From Lyophyllum atratum (Eukaryota > Basidiomycota > Agaricomycetes > Agaricales > Lyophyllaceae), in assembly GCA_014905825.1 (NCBI GenBank), contig JACGCN010000005.1, positions 1,612,001-1,676,000 of the forward strand: a stretch of DNA of 64,000 nucleotides. The letters are read 5' to 3'. Under the pieces are notes generated by a model that saw only the letters and a list, made by a program, of their open reading frames with translations, was not told the origin of the DNA and made no database searches. Below are positions 21,214 through 32,329 of this stretch, piece after piece. Made by a program: the position numbers and the translations under genes. The first letter of the stretch is position 1, and each line of letters starts with the position of its first letter.

Positions 21214-21753
21214 TCAAGGGCCCTTTTCCATTTCCATTTGTGTTCTGAACCAAGGCTTCAGCCCTAACGCGTCCAACGCGTCAACAAGGGCCCTCATATT
21301 GACAACCTCGTGCAATCCGATCTTCGATTGAGCCAAATTCCCCTGCACATTGGCATCCAAAGGCCGGATGTCAACGTGCTGAAACTGGAGATAACGAAGC
21401 GCTATACGGATGCCAGTCAATGAAAGATAGATTCTACTTAAATAAACGCGTACTTACCTCGCGCATTCTCGATGAACGTCGTGATTGAATCCTTGTTCCC
21501 CTCGAATACAAGAACACCGGGTTTTCCCGTCTTGATCATTCAGGATTTTAGTGCCGTCCCATAGGTCCAGTGAGTAGGTTATGCACCTTGACGAGACCCG
21601 ATACTTTGGCGTGTAGAGCGTACCGTTTGAGCCTCCGAAATTTAGCGGGATTGCTGATATCTGAGGACTGGTGAGGTTCTAAAACATGCTATTACTATAT
21701 AGACACTACGTACGGTGCATTCTGGCTATGGAGATGAATTTGTGAGGCCTGAG
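21214..21753 (-). CDS. DUF1115 (RWDD2-type C-terminal domain) protein, N-terminus missing or truncated
   Basis: Small exons on the minus strand splice into a DUF1115-like domain. MLRPHKFISIARMHR (about 21712-21753) leads to ISNPAKFRRLKRYALHAKV, then TGKPGVLVFEGNKDSITTF, then ALRYLQFQHVDIRPLDANV, ending KPWFRTQMEMEKGP. The joins use GT-AG introns; for example, an acceptor ending TATAG just before the ALRYL exon restores phase. DUF1115 normally follows an N-terminal RWD domain in RWDD2-type proteins. Here the space upstream is only about 210 bp before the divergent GPD start at 21967, and no RWD segment was found. It is therefore either a short stand-alone form or a truncated remnant. The start codon is uncertain; ATG at 21753 is the most conservative choice. 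Confidence 0.55.
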
Positions 21754-21966
21754 CATCCTTCCATCACCAGTGGTTAAACCGTGGTTGAGAGTCGTTGATG
21801 ACAGCAGGAAAAGGATAAACCCGTGCCTAAATGACGGGCCAGGCGGGCCGTGTGCTCCAAAGACTTTTCCATCATGTCTGGACTCTGGAGTAACCAATCT
21901 TGTCCTTGTGCTCGGTCAACAATACTGACCGCGCCAGTTGTGCTGCGCAACTGACTCTGAGACGAT

Positions 21967-24593
21967 ATGTCGTCTCTTCTCCGAACCGTGTTCTCCCGTA
22001 AAGCACTGGCCATCGCCACTGGTGGTACGGCCGTAGCAGCTGGAGGCGGATACTGGTACTTGAACTCTGGTCCTGCCTATCCCCAATCTACCAGAGAGAC
22101 CCGGCGCGCTCCACCCCCATGGACGCCGCCGAGCAGAACGGAGATGCTCGCATCGCTCAAGGCATCCAGACCACTCAAAGCGGGAGCCGACGCGGAGGGC
22201 GAGGTGTTTGATTTGCTCATTGTTGGCGGAGGTGCCACCGGTGCAGGTGTAGCCGTCGACGCCGCCAGCCGTGGACTGAAGGTTGCGTTGGTTGAACGAG
22301 ATGATTTTTCTGCAGGTATAATTCTCAGCGAATCTTTTAACTAGCCATAGTTGACTTTCTACTTGCAGGGACTTCTTCGAAATCAACGAAACTGGTCCAT
22401 GGTGGCGTGCGCTACCTCCAGAAAGCCGTTTTTGAACTCGATTATGATCAATACAAGCTTGTCAGGGAGGCTCTTCACGAACGCAAAATTTTCCTGCAAA
22501 CTGCGCCGTACCTCTCCCATATGTTGCCCATCATGTTACCGATCTACCAGTATGTCTGAATTTCCCCCTTCGCAGGATCTATGTTGATGTTTCGTCAGAT
22601 ACTGGCAGGTCCCTTACTACTGGGCCGGATGCAAGATGTACGATATTTTGGCTGGCAAGGAGAACATGGAAAGCTCGTACCTTATGAGCAAAGGCAAGGC
22701 TATCGAGACGTTCCCTATGCTCAAAACGGATGGTCTCGTCGGTGCACTGGTATATTATGACGGTAGGCACACATTATCATTTCTGAGTCCTTTGCTCATC
22801 CATTTGCAGGACAACACAATGACTCACGGATGAATATTGCACTCATAATGACTGCCGTCAAGCTCGGCGCGGTTGTCGCCAATTACTGTGAAGTCTCTGA
22901 CCTTCACAAGGACGAATCTGGCAAAATTAGCGGCGCAAGAGTCAAGGATAACCTGACAGGCGAAGAGTGGAACATTCGCGCCAAGGGTGTCATCAACGCA
23001 ACTGGCCCCTTCTCCGACACACTGCTCAAGCTAGACGACCCATCGCACACACCGATAGTTCAACCTTCGTCCGGAATCCACATCACCCTGCCCAATTACT
23101 ACTCCCCGCGTAAGATGGGGCTGTTGGACCCATCGACCTCGGATGGCCGCGTGATCTTCTTCCTCCCCTGGCAAGGCAACACCATCGCAGGCACCACAGA
23201 CACTCCAGCATCCGTCGAGCGCAACCCTGTTGCGGCTGAAGAGGAAATCCGCTGGGTGCTCGAGGAAGTGCGCAGGTATCTCTCCCCAGATATCAAGGTT
23301 CGCCGCGGTGATGTTCTGAGTGCATGGAGCGGCCTGCGACCGTTGGTCAGGAATCCGGCCGCGGCGAGCACGGAGGGGCTAGTGCGGAACCATATGATCT
23401 ACGTCAGTGATAGTGGGCTGTTGACTATTGCTGGTGGTAAATGGACGACGTACCGCGAGATGGCGAAGGAAACTGTCGACACGGCGATCAAGACATTCTG
23501 CCTTGAGAATAGGGTTAAGAGCGAATGCATCACCGAGAACCTTAGGCTGGTAGGAAGCGAAGGATGGAGCCGGAACATGTTCATCGGTCTAATTCAACGT
23601 GTAAGTCTATGTGTCATGCTTTGGTGATGAGAGATTGAACAAGGGGGTACTACAGTATGGCTTGGAGACGGAAATTGCGAAGCATCTCTCAGAAAGCTAT
23701 GGTGATCGCGCTTGGACAGTCTGTTCACTTGCGGAGCCGACAGGGAAGAGCTGGCCCCTACATGGGAAACGTATTGACTCGCAGTACCCTTGTACGTCCA
23801 TATAGCCGCCGCACTCTGCCCAACACTACTTACCCACCGCCCTAAAGACATCGAAGCCGAAGTCCGATACGCTGTGAAGCACGAGTACGCGCAGACCGCC
23901 GTCGACGTCCTCGCTCGGCGCACACGCCTCTGCTTCCTCAACGTCCAAGCTGCCCTCGACGCACTCCCTCGGGTCGTGGACATCATGGCCGACGAGCTGC
24001 ACTGGTCATATGCCGAGCGCAAGAAGCAGATTGCCCATGCCGTCGAATTTTTCTCCTCCATGGGTCTGCCACGTACCGCTGTGACAGTCTTCCCGCATCC
24101 TATTCCCCGCAGCTTCTTCGAGCGCGCATGCGCCTGGGTCTGCGGCGGCGTTCATGGGCGTAGTGGCTCTGGGAAAGGCGCAAGAGCCATCAGTCACAGC
24201 CGTGCGCGCTTTGACCCCCGGGAATTGTCAGCGCTGACGGCGGCCTTTGACCGACATGCGCGAAGCGCGGTGGTGGAAGGTCGGCCGGAGGAGTTGCTTG
24301 CGCTGGGGCTGTTGGGTATGGCGGTGAAGGAGGTGGGTGGGTTTGAGGGAGTGTCGGGGAAAGACTTCGATTACGTATTGGAGGAGGCTGGGCTGGAGAA
24401 AGCGAAGGATCTTGATTTTGATCAGTTCATTGAGGTATGTGAAGGTTTCTTTCGAGATGTAGTGAGGTCTCGTGATCTTTTTTTCGCGGCATTCTAGATC
24501 TGTGGAAATCTGAAGGAAGTCTCTCTTGCGCCTGCACTCACTAAACACGAGAGGCTCAGGATACCGGTGGAGAAGAGTGGTGGGGGTGTTTAA
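21967..24593 (+). CDS. GUT2: FAD-dependent glycerol-3-phosphate dehydrogenase, mitochondrial
   Basis: Oxidises sn-glycerol-3-phosphate to dihydroxyacetone phosphate at the outer face of the inner mitochondrial membrane, passing electrons to ubiquinone. The start at 21967 yields a basic targeting sequence and a short hydrophobic segment. Next come the FAD-binding [21 protein letters not shown] and the signature [16 protein letters not shown]. Further family blocks are [56 protein letters not shown] and [13 protein letters not shown]. The C-terminal part ([20 protein letters not shown] and later) continues into an EF-hand-like helical region ([20 protein letters not shown]). All exons join in phase, with the last intron at about 24435-24497. 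Stop TAA is at 24591-24593. Confidence 0.93.
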
Positions 24594-25178
24594 AGAATGT
24601 CTCATTCTGAGCCACTGGCACCAATTCATCCGGAGCTATTTAGATGATCAAGCGCCTTGATATTTTCAGTAGATATTGTTACAGAATTCCATGTATGTTG
24701 ATCTGCCAGTGCGACTATTGATCAACTCACCTGAGGCTATCAGATGTCAATGGAAGACTGCTACTTAGCAATTTAGCCTGTGAGGCTTCATCTCTTGTAT
24801 TCTTTCTCGAGCTCTTCCCCGGTCAGAGCTATTCATATGATCATGAGTGCTTGCACTCGACCATCATGAATCATGATCCAGTGGAGGCACAAACCAAGGT
24901 CCAAGCTCGGGAGTCGGAGATCTTAAACACGCGGTCACATGTTTGCGACACGTCCAATTCCCAGACGCGAACTCGCGTTCCTCCCAGAGCTTCCAAGGTC
25001 CAGCGGTGTATCCTCGCGTTTCGTCAGAGTGGGCAACACACACATGCTTTCGAGAGGACGATTCCTTGCATATCCTACGCTGGAGACCCATACTTCTAAC
25101 CCCGAACTGCAAAATCATTGGTCGAGAAGTGCATTGGAATTCTGACTGGCGTCAAAGCGGAACAAACAAGGCTACTTG

Positions 25179-25253
25179 TATATAACCTCGCCAGCCGCTC
25201 CTATCGTTCTCTCTTCACTACAACCACCATCCTCACCCCCCCCCCCCCCCCCC
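25179..25253 (+). promoter_or_regulatory. TATA box followed by CT-rich tract and C18 run
   Basis: TATATAAC at about 25179 is followed within about 25 bp by a long pyrimidine tract and then 18 consecutive Cs (25236-25253). TATA plus downstream CT-rich block is the usual core-promoter layout of strongly expressed fungal genes. No clear ORF follows, so the transcript it might drive is unknown. Confidence 0.4.
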
Positions 25254-26718
25254 TCTCCGCTTTCCCTCGTTTCTTCGGTCATCCCCTCCTTACTGTATAT
25301 CCATTAGCCTCATCGATAATTCTCTCTACGACTTCCTACAACGGCTCGCTGGTATTAAAAGTAAGCCAGTGTTCAGTCTCGTCCCCGCCTTCGGCGATGT
25401 CTTGGTACGCCGTCAGCCACCCCGCCGTGTATCATTCTTTCCGTCTAAGCGATTTCTCTACGACACCGACAACACCTCCTCGACATTGCCGCCACATCGC
25501 CCTGCTAAGTCTCTCTCCACTACCCCGCCATTACCAATACTAACCCTTCTCGCTACCGCCCTATTCGCCGTTAAGGATGTCCATGGGTATGAGCTTGCTA
25601 AGGGCTATCGAGTTCGAAGGCCACTGTTCAGCCGAGTCTCCTTTATCGCCGTAGGTCCCCCGCCACCTATTCACGTCGCCATTTATGATTCTGCTCACTC
25701 CCCCCAAGCACCTTCTGGCACGTCGTCAGCATCCATTACATCATACAATCTTTACTCGCCATCCCCGCCGTCGCCGACTTCCTCTACGCCACCCCCAGTC
25801 GTCCATCTTCGGTTCTTGCTTTGGAGGCTGATATTTTTTGCGCCTGTACTACCTCAGTTGTCAAGTACCCCTTCGATGTACGGGAGCTGCGGCGCTGTCG
25901 GCCTGCGCCACCAATATCAGGAGAACCATCTTTCTCCATCTTAAATGTTCACATCGCCTTCCTTGTTTGCTCCAGCTATCGTCGTCTTCGACGAAATTCT
26001 CTCCGTACTCGAGTACGTCAACAGTATCTTCTTGTTTGCTGCTTTGCTATCCGTTTGCTGTAATTTGCCTGCACCACCGCATCTCGTAAGTTATACACTC
26101 CAGTCATCATTCACCTACTCATGGTATGTATTCGCATCCACATCCAGCTTTGGCCTTCGCCGTCCACCGATACCATATTTTCTTCTTTCCCGGTCACGAT
26201 CCGCAATTGCTTCCGTTGCTTTTGATGTTGCTCCCCCCCACCTCCATGTCATCTCCGATCATTGTTCCCTTCATCCTCTTTTCTCGGACGCTTTGATTCA
26301 CATGTTGCTTGCTCTCTCATGTGCTCGATCCGTTGTCCTTCCCCCTGTCGGTTTCCCCATGTTGTCCCCGTTTCTTCACATGGCTGGACCTCTCACTGTT
26401 CTCTCTGCTCGGCACCGGCCCCTTCGCACTCACTCGGGGTCTCGTACGTACGCAGTGTTGTATTGCCTGTGCCGCGTTTTTCTTTGTGCGTCGAGTGGCG
26501 GGAGTGATGTGCTCCTAGCCAGCCCTAGGTCGTTTGTTTTTGGGCCTTGCGTCATGTCGCTCCCATCTTCATGTTGATTGCCCGCGATGTTGTTCAAGTC
26601 CCTATAGAATCAACACTCGAGCCATCCTCGTCAACCTGACTTTGACGATCCTGGAGTTCATCGACATTACTGGGCTTGAACGATCACTGCGAGGGACTCT
26701 AAGCGACGGGCCTGCACC

Positions 26719-27881
26719 TGGCGCAGCGCTCCTCGCCAATGCGGCTTCCAGAAGACCTTGATACTCGCCGCTTGGCGTGCTCGCTATCCAACTCTGAGCC
26801 TGCCACGGACACCTGGCCGTGTCCTTTTGTATTTTCCAGCTATTGTTGGCTGCGTACATGTATCGCCATGATCCCTATGTTTGTCGTGTGTCATGTGTTG
26901 CGTTCGGTCTTGTGTCCTTCGTTTGGTCATGTCCCTCCCCCAGTGTTTCGTCCTTCGTCCAGGATCATGTTCCTCTCCTGGTGCCTCGTCCCTCATTCGA
27001 TGGTGCGCTGCGTGTCCCGGTTTGTACGTCCCGGCTGCGGTTACCCGACGCGACGGCGGATCAACATCTCCCTTCATAACTTTGTCCTTCGTTTGTCGTT
27101 TATGCTGCTCCCCGAGCTCTCATCCCTCGTCCGGTGGTGTGGCCCGTCTACCGATTGGGGTTTCCTGGCTATGGTCATGCGACGCGACTTTTGATCAAGA
27201 TCGCCCTTCAAAACCTCCGTCGTTCCTGGAGTTCGTTACCAGATACGCCCCACTGATGTAGACCCCATGTCGGTCATCCTCATCATGTCCATCACTGCGC
27301 TGTCGGCAGCTTCTCGTATCGGCTCATATCCTGTTTGTTTCGTTTGTTGGCGGTTTGTGCCAGTTTCGCTTCTTGTGTTCCCGCATTCCCCTAGCGCCTG
27401 TGGCATCGCGGCTTCATCAACATATGGCTGGAGATGGCGCAGCGAGGCTCCTCGCCAACGCAGCTTTCTGTGACAATATGTGACCCAGGTTGCGTCTCTA
27501 CCGCGGTAGTGGTCGAGTTTTCCAGCTGTCTTTGTTGCATCTTTTGCCAAGCGTACTGACCAAATTTCTTTGCATGCAAGGGTTCGTTCTTGGCGTACAT
27601 GGGAGGGTGAAACTTCGTTAACCATCGTGATATATCTGACGACTTCCTTACAATAGTTCGTATCTGTCAGGTCGATCCAAGACTGCAACGTGGCGCAGCG
27701 CTCCTCGCCAATGCGGCTTCCACAACAGATCGGTTTCGTTCGCGGATGCTTCGTGGTAAGAAGTTCGGACCTGGCGAAGCGCGCCTCGCCAACGCGGCTT
27801 CTGCAACACATCGCTTTTTTATGGTTTCTTCGCGGTGGGACGCCATTTATCTGGCGCAGCACTCCTCTCCAACGCGGCTTC
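26719..27881. repeat. Degenerate dispersed repeat family, five copies, three of them about 80 bp apart
   Basis: A motif of about 30 bp beginning TGGCGCAGCG and ending GCGGCTTC occurs at 26719, 27435, 27691, 27772 and 27852. The last three are spaced 81 and 80 bp. Copies 3 and 4 also share the following CAACA-ATCG-TTT block. In four copies GGCG and CGCC flank a 10-13 base loop, so each could form a small hairpin; the fifth has CTCC. Copies differ at several positions. Origin unknown. Confidence 0.65.
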
Positions 27882-28404
27882 TATGATTTCCATTTATGTC
27901 CTAGCACTCGCCTATTCGGTTTCACTGGTGCGGCGCGTCTCCTTGGGATTGTAGAACGCTGAAAGATTCAGCTATTTATGTAAGCGCGTTGCAACACATC
28001 CTGAGGCCCCACCATTTCCTTGAAGCCTGGTCGTTCAAACGTTCAAGTTGAACGTCCGTCAGAGCTTCCATGACCATGGTAAGTCAGTTTGCAACGGCAG
28101 CAGAGTCCTACCGTGTTTCTGGTCCAACTTGGAGATGTACGCGTCATACTATATATAGTGATAGTGATACGTTCATGATGTAACGAAACTGATGGTTCAC
28201 AGACCTTTCCGGGCCGAAATCCCGGTGTGATGATTTCATCATCGTCTCACAATCGCTCGTCGCCAATTGGCCGATCTGGCTCTCTTTACAATCTCGACAC
28301 CCATTCGGTGACGAATGCGAATTTTGTTTTTTCCTTTCATACGCCTCCACCGTCCACGAACCCAGAAGTTCCTCTCTTCAACACCCAAGTTTCCAACGCG
28401 CAGA

Positions 28405-30894
28405 ATGTCTACCAAAACAATCGCTGTTCTCGACGATGCTGAGCTTCAAGACGGCCAGATGTATGCAGGGAAATGTCTGTTACTGATTATGTCTAAGATT
28501 TTGGTTTCGCAGGAAGGAAGTTTCCTTCGAGGAAGGGAAAGTACTGCTCTCGCGAATTGGAGACAAGATCCATGCAACAAGCGCATTTTGTACTCACTAT
28601 GGAGCCCCATTGGCCAAGGGTGTCCTGACATCCGACGGACGGGTAGTTTGGTACGTACCTTTGAGAAAAGTTTAGAAGGCAATTCCGTTCATGCCGTTCC
28701 GCATTTTCGTCATCAACAGCCCTTGGCACGGAGGTCAGTTAGCGTGCTTTACTCAACTCTAGCTGCCACTGACAGCTAGGTTTCTTTAGCTTGCTTCAAT
28801 ATCGACACCGGAGATATCGGTAAGTGTCAGATCTTTGGATCCATCCACCACTGAACTTGAAATAACAGAGGACGCCCCTGCTCCAAGCGCCCTCCATTCT
28901 TTCAAGGCCCATGTCACGGATGGCAAAATTCACGTAACAGCCAACCCGACCAACACGCTCAAGGAAAACAAATCTAGACAGCCCAAGCTTCTGAGCAGCG
29001 GTAGCGATTCTGTTGGAAAAGGCGTCATCATCATCGGAGGTGGTTCCGGAGCATTCCATACAGTCGAGAGTCTTAGAGAGGTTCGTTTCCATGCTTTTCC
29101 TTTGTCACTATAAGCTTACAGTGCCTCAAAGCATGGGTACAAGGCACCCATCACAATCCTTTCGAAGGAGACATACACGCCCATCGACAGGTCTGTTATT
29201 TCTACGCGCATATTTGGTGTTTCTCTTTCACACAGTCACCCACTGGCAGAACGAAGCTCAGCAAAGCTCTGATTACTGATCCCACTAAGGTGGAGTGGAG
29301 GACTGCAGGCGAACTCAAGATCAAATACGGCACTACCATCCGTTTAGGTGCTGTAAGTTTCCTCATATATATGATTCGATCTAGTCTCACAGGAACAACA
29401 GGAAGTCACATCTGTCGATTTGGCCAAGAAGCAAGTCAGCCTCGATGGTGGCAAAGATATCCTAAGTTACGAGAAACTCGTTCTAGCCACCGGAGGAACT
29501 CCCCGCCGACTTCCCATCGAAGGAGCTCAACTCGAGAATGTGTATACGTTCAGAGGAATTGATGATGCGAGCAAGGTCGACGCTGGTATGTCATTTATAC
29601 TACCATATACATTATAAATTGACTGAGCCATGGACATCGTGGTTCAGCGGCGAAGGAAGGAAAGCGAATGGTAGTAATCGGGAGTTCGTTCATCAGCATG
29701 GAAATTGTAGCCGCTGTTGCGAAGCGGAAACTCGCGTCCATCGACGTCATCGGTATGGAAGCATGCCCTTTCGAACTCATCCTCGGCAAAGAGGTCGGTG
29801 AAGGAATCCAAAAGGTACAGTTTTTCACATAGCTATAAACACCGACGCAGGCTCATCCATGGCAAAAGTACCACGAATCTCAGGGCGTCAAGTTCCACAT
29901 GCAAAGCAAGGTTGAGAAGATCGTGGTGCAAGAGGGGAACGCGAACCTCGCTGGTGGTGTGGTAGTAAACGGGACCACGATCCCCGCCGACTTTGTCATC
30001 ATGGGTGTAGGCGTCGCCCCTGCGACCGAGTTCTTGAAAGGGAGTGGAATTGACCTCGAAAAGGATGGGGCTGTCAAAGTTGATAAATACCTGCACGTCC
30101 AAAGTGGCCCGGACCAGAGAGATGTATATGCCATCGGTCCGTTGTTTTCTCCTGCACAAGACTCAACTGAGGTCCCTGATCTCGTCATCTATGCAGGTGA
30201 TATTGCCTTCTATCCCCAGATCGCCGGGGACTACACTCGCATTGAACACTGGAACGTGTGTATTCGATATTCCGTTGCCGACACTTTCCCTGACAAGCTC
30301 TGCTCTTTTCAAAGGTCGCTGGGAATCATGGACGTGCCATTGGGAAAACGATTGCTGGAAGCCCACAACCATTTGTCAAGATCCCCATTTTCTGGAGTGC
30401 CCGTGCGTCGTCATCTAGGAGCCTTCCTAGTGTGTGCTAGCTTAATTTTTCGTTCTCTTAGAGGGACAGCAGCTGAGATACTGCGGTGTCGGTCATAATT
30501 ATGACGATACTTTCATCACGGGAGATCCGGGTGAGATGAAGGTAAGCACTCTGGTATGATCTCATGGAGCTCAATGCGAATGACGACTGCACCTAGTTCA
30601 TCGCGTACTACGGGAAAGGCGGAAGGGTCGTTGCTGTTTGCAGGTGAGCCTTATATTTTTCAAAGTTGTTTTGCTTCTCAGAAATTCAAATATTGTAGCA
30701 TGCAAAATGACCCCGTTGTCAGCAAGGCGTCCGAGCTTTTGCGACTGGGGCTTATGCCTTCGCTCGAGGAGCTACGAGGCGGGAAGGTTAGTCTGAGTGA
30801 GCGTAATTTCTCCGTAATTTCGCTGACCCCCTATTCTCAGGATCTGATGTCGGTGGATATCAGCACCGCAAGTACCGTGAAAGTTGTCGCCTAA
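28405..30894 (+). CDS. Rieske [2Fe-2S] / FAD-NAD(P)H oxidoreductase, AIF3-like
   Basis: A fusion of an N-terminal Rieske domain with a pyridine-nucleotide-disulfide oxidoreductase, the architecture of AIFM3/AIF-like proteins. The start at 28405 gives MSTKTIAVLDDAELQDGQ. The Rieske cluster ligands are in FCTHYGAPLAKG and CPWHGACFN. The first dinucleotide fold is VIIIGGGSGAFHT and the second is MVVIGSSFISMEIVAAVA. Other family blocks are LATGGTPRRLPIEGA, IMGVGVAPATEFL and the FAD-binding YAIGDIAFYPQ, where an intron lies between AIG and D. The C-terminal domain ends ISTASTVKVVA. About ten short introns are present and all joins are in phase. Electron transfer between NAD(P)H, FAD and the cluster is expected; the cellular partner and compartment are not evident. 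Confidence 0.9.
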
Positions 30895-31093
30895 AGGCCT
30901 AAATCACAAACAAGCGGACACGAGATGGATGATTATTGTGTAACTAACTGAACTTGTACTTTTAGTTGTATGTGCGACTGTACTCTGCAAGATATTGTAT
31001 ACGCTGTATCTGAGCTTTGTCGAGACGTTGATCAACGTTCATGGCAAACGCGTCGCGTAAAGGTCACGTGAAGATAACATGACTCTGACTTCG

Positions 31094-31295
31094 ATAAGGC
31101 AGACGCTCTCGTGTCCGCAGAGCGTGCGCAGTCTGGAATACTCAGAGGAGACAAATAAGTGTAAAGTATAATGTGCCGGGAAGATTGACCGGGGTCCTTC
31201 GAATCAAGTCCGTGGACAAGGCGAGCAGAAGCTCCCGGTGAATCTCCGTACGCAAGTAGGCCTGAGTCCCTAAGAGGTGAGACTAACGACTACCC
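31094..31295 (-). repeat. Split direct repeat B2 (outer 3' end of element)
   Basis: 202 bp, identical by eye to 31768-31969 (constant offset 674). The match starts at ATAAGGCAG and ends at GACTACCC on the plus strand. It forms the distal end of the Ngaro-like element. Confidence 0.9.
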
Positions 31296-31408
31296 GCGTT
31301 CAAACCAAATTAAATATGAGGGCAGTTTTTGCTCCAACATGGACACAATCTGCCCCTCATTCAATGACATCATCAATTGATATTGTGCCGTCACGTGAAA
31401 TTTGCATG

Positions 31409-31456
31409 AGTGCTTTTTTCTGCGGCGAAACGTGCGTCGCCGCAGGAAAAAGCACT
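31409..31456. repeat. Strong 20-bp hairpin inside the element 3' end
   Basis: The left arm 31409-31428 pairs with the right arm 31437-31456 over 20 bp with a single G-T-type mismatch, around an 8-base loop (AACGTGCG). It lies between repeats A2 and B2. Confidence 0.85.
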
Positions 31457-31601
31457 TGCTTTTAAATTGATGGGAACAAAAAATAGTCAATGTCTGCCAA
31501 CATCAGGGCAAGTTCGAAGTTCGCTACACTTAGCCCGAATAAGCTTTAAGAAATGACATAATATGTTGACATGCAAGAACGTCGAGAGGAGGGTGGGTGG
31601 G

Positions 31602-31694
31602 TCGACGAGCTAGAATGGCGCGACTGAGAAGAGTGCCTTCAAAGTCGCGCACGCGCCGCCAACTAGGATCATGCTGAGTCAGCCAGTTGGCGGA
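31602..31694 (-). repeat. Split direct repeat A2
   Basis: 93 bp, identical by eye to 37430-37522. It starts TCGACGAGCTAG and ends GTTGGCGGA on the plus strand. It is the internal copy of the element's 5' terminal repeat. Confidence 0.9.
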
Positions 31695-31767
31695 AGCAGA
31701 TCTCGTGTATTGCTCTGCCTTATCTACCACTTGGGCTAGCCGGCTTCGCACGTAGCCCCAGCTCACA

Positions 31768-31969
31768 ATAAGGCAGACGCTCTCGTGTCCGCAGAGCGTG
31801 CGCAGTCTGGAATACTCAGAGGAGACAAATAAGTGTAAAGTATAATGTGCCGGGAAGATTGACCGGGGTCCTTCGAATCAAGTCCGTGGACAAGGCGAGC
31901 AGAAGCTCCCGGTGAATCTCCGTACGCAAGTAGGCCTGAGTCCCTAAGAGGTGAGACTAACGACTACCC
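31768..31969 (-). repeat. Split direct repeat B1
   Basis: 202 bp, identical by eye to the outer copy at 31094-31295. In element direction it follows the recombinase gene and precedes A2 by 73 bp. Confidence 0.9.
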
Positions 31970-32120
31970 ACGCAGAGCATAGCTCAACCGTCGGTCGAAC
32001 GTTCCCAACAAGCTATGGGAGGCAACAAATACGTTACACACACAAAAGATATACAAATTGTTCGAAGCACCAATGTCTGTAGAAACAAATATGTCCAGGG
32101 ATAAATGTCTGTAGGTAGGA

Positions 32121-32252
32121 AGATTGTCAAGTTGTCAAGGGAAGTACGATAAGTGCAGGTGAGGCATAGTAAGGAAGGATTGTCATGAGGGTAAGATGAA
32201 ATAGGCAAGGAAGGTACAGTAAGAAGGAATTGTCATGAGGGTAGGATGAAAT
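32121..32252. repeat. Short tandem repeats in element 3' region
   Basis: Two copies of about 32 bp containing TTGTCATGAGGGTA-GATGAA start at 32171 and 32221 (50-bp period). A weaker third match occurs around 32121-32150. They lie between the recombinase stop and repeat B1. Confidence 0.7.
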
Positions 32253-32329
32253 GTAATACAAGATCTGCTGAAAGTCCGAACTAAAGCAGGTTAGAACGGA
32301 AGCGTGGGAGAGGCAGAGGGTTAACGCAC

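Larger units (their letters stand above)
24594..28404. other. Long region without a convincing protein gene; pyrimidine-rich with degenerate repeats
   Basis: About 3.8 kb between GPD and the AIF3-like gene. The plus strand from about 25200 is strongly C/T-rich and gives Ser/Pro/Leu/Cys-rich open frames in all three frames, typical of composition rather than coding. No domain was recognised. It does contain a TATA-like box (about 25179), an 18-base C run (25236-25253), degenerate direct repeats between about 26640 and 27250, and a repeat family with five copies between 26719 and 27881. It could be a non-coding transcription unit or decayed repeat DNA; the sequence alone does not decide. Confidence 0.5.

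Noticed and set aside
25369..26577. Long Ser/Pro/Leu-rich plus-strand open frames
   Set aside because: Several frames are open at once because the strand is pyrimidine-rich; no conserved domain or convincing splicing.
27236..27862. Minus-strand open frame of 208 codons with Cys/Arg repeats
   Set aside because: It is the reverse translation of the degenerate DNA repeats; copy spacing is not always a multiple of three and no domain is recognisable.
31094..31969. The 202-bp direct repeats as LTRs of an LTR retrotransposon
   Set aside because: They lie 674 bp apart on one side of the coding region, with a different repeat pair flanking it, and the element encodes a tyrosine recombinase rather than an integrase.
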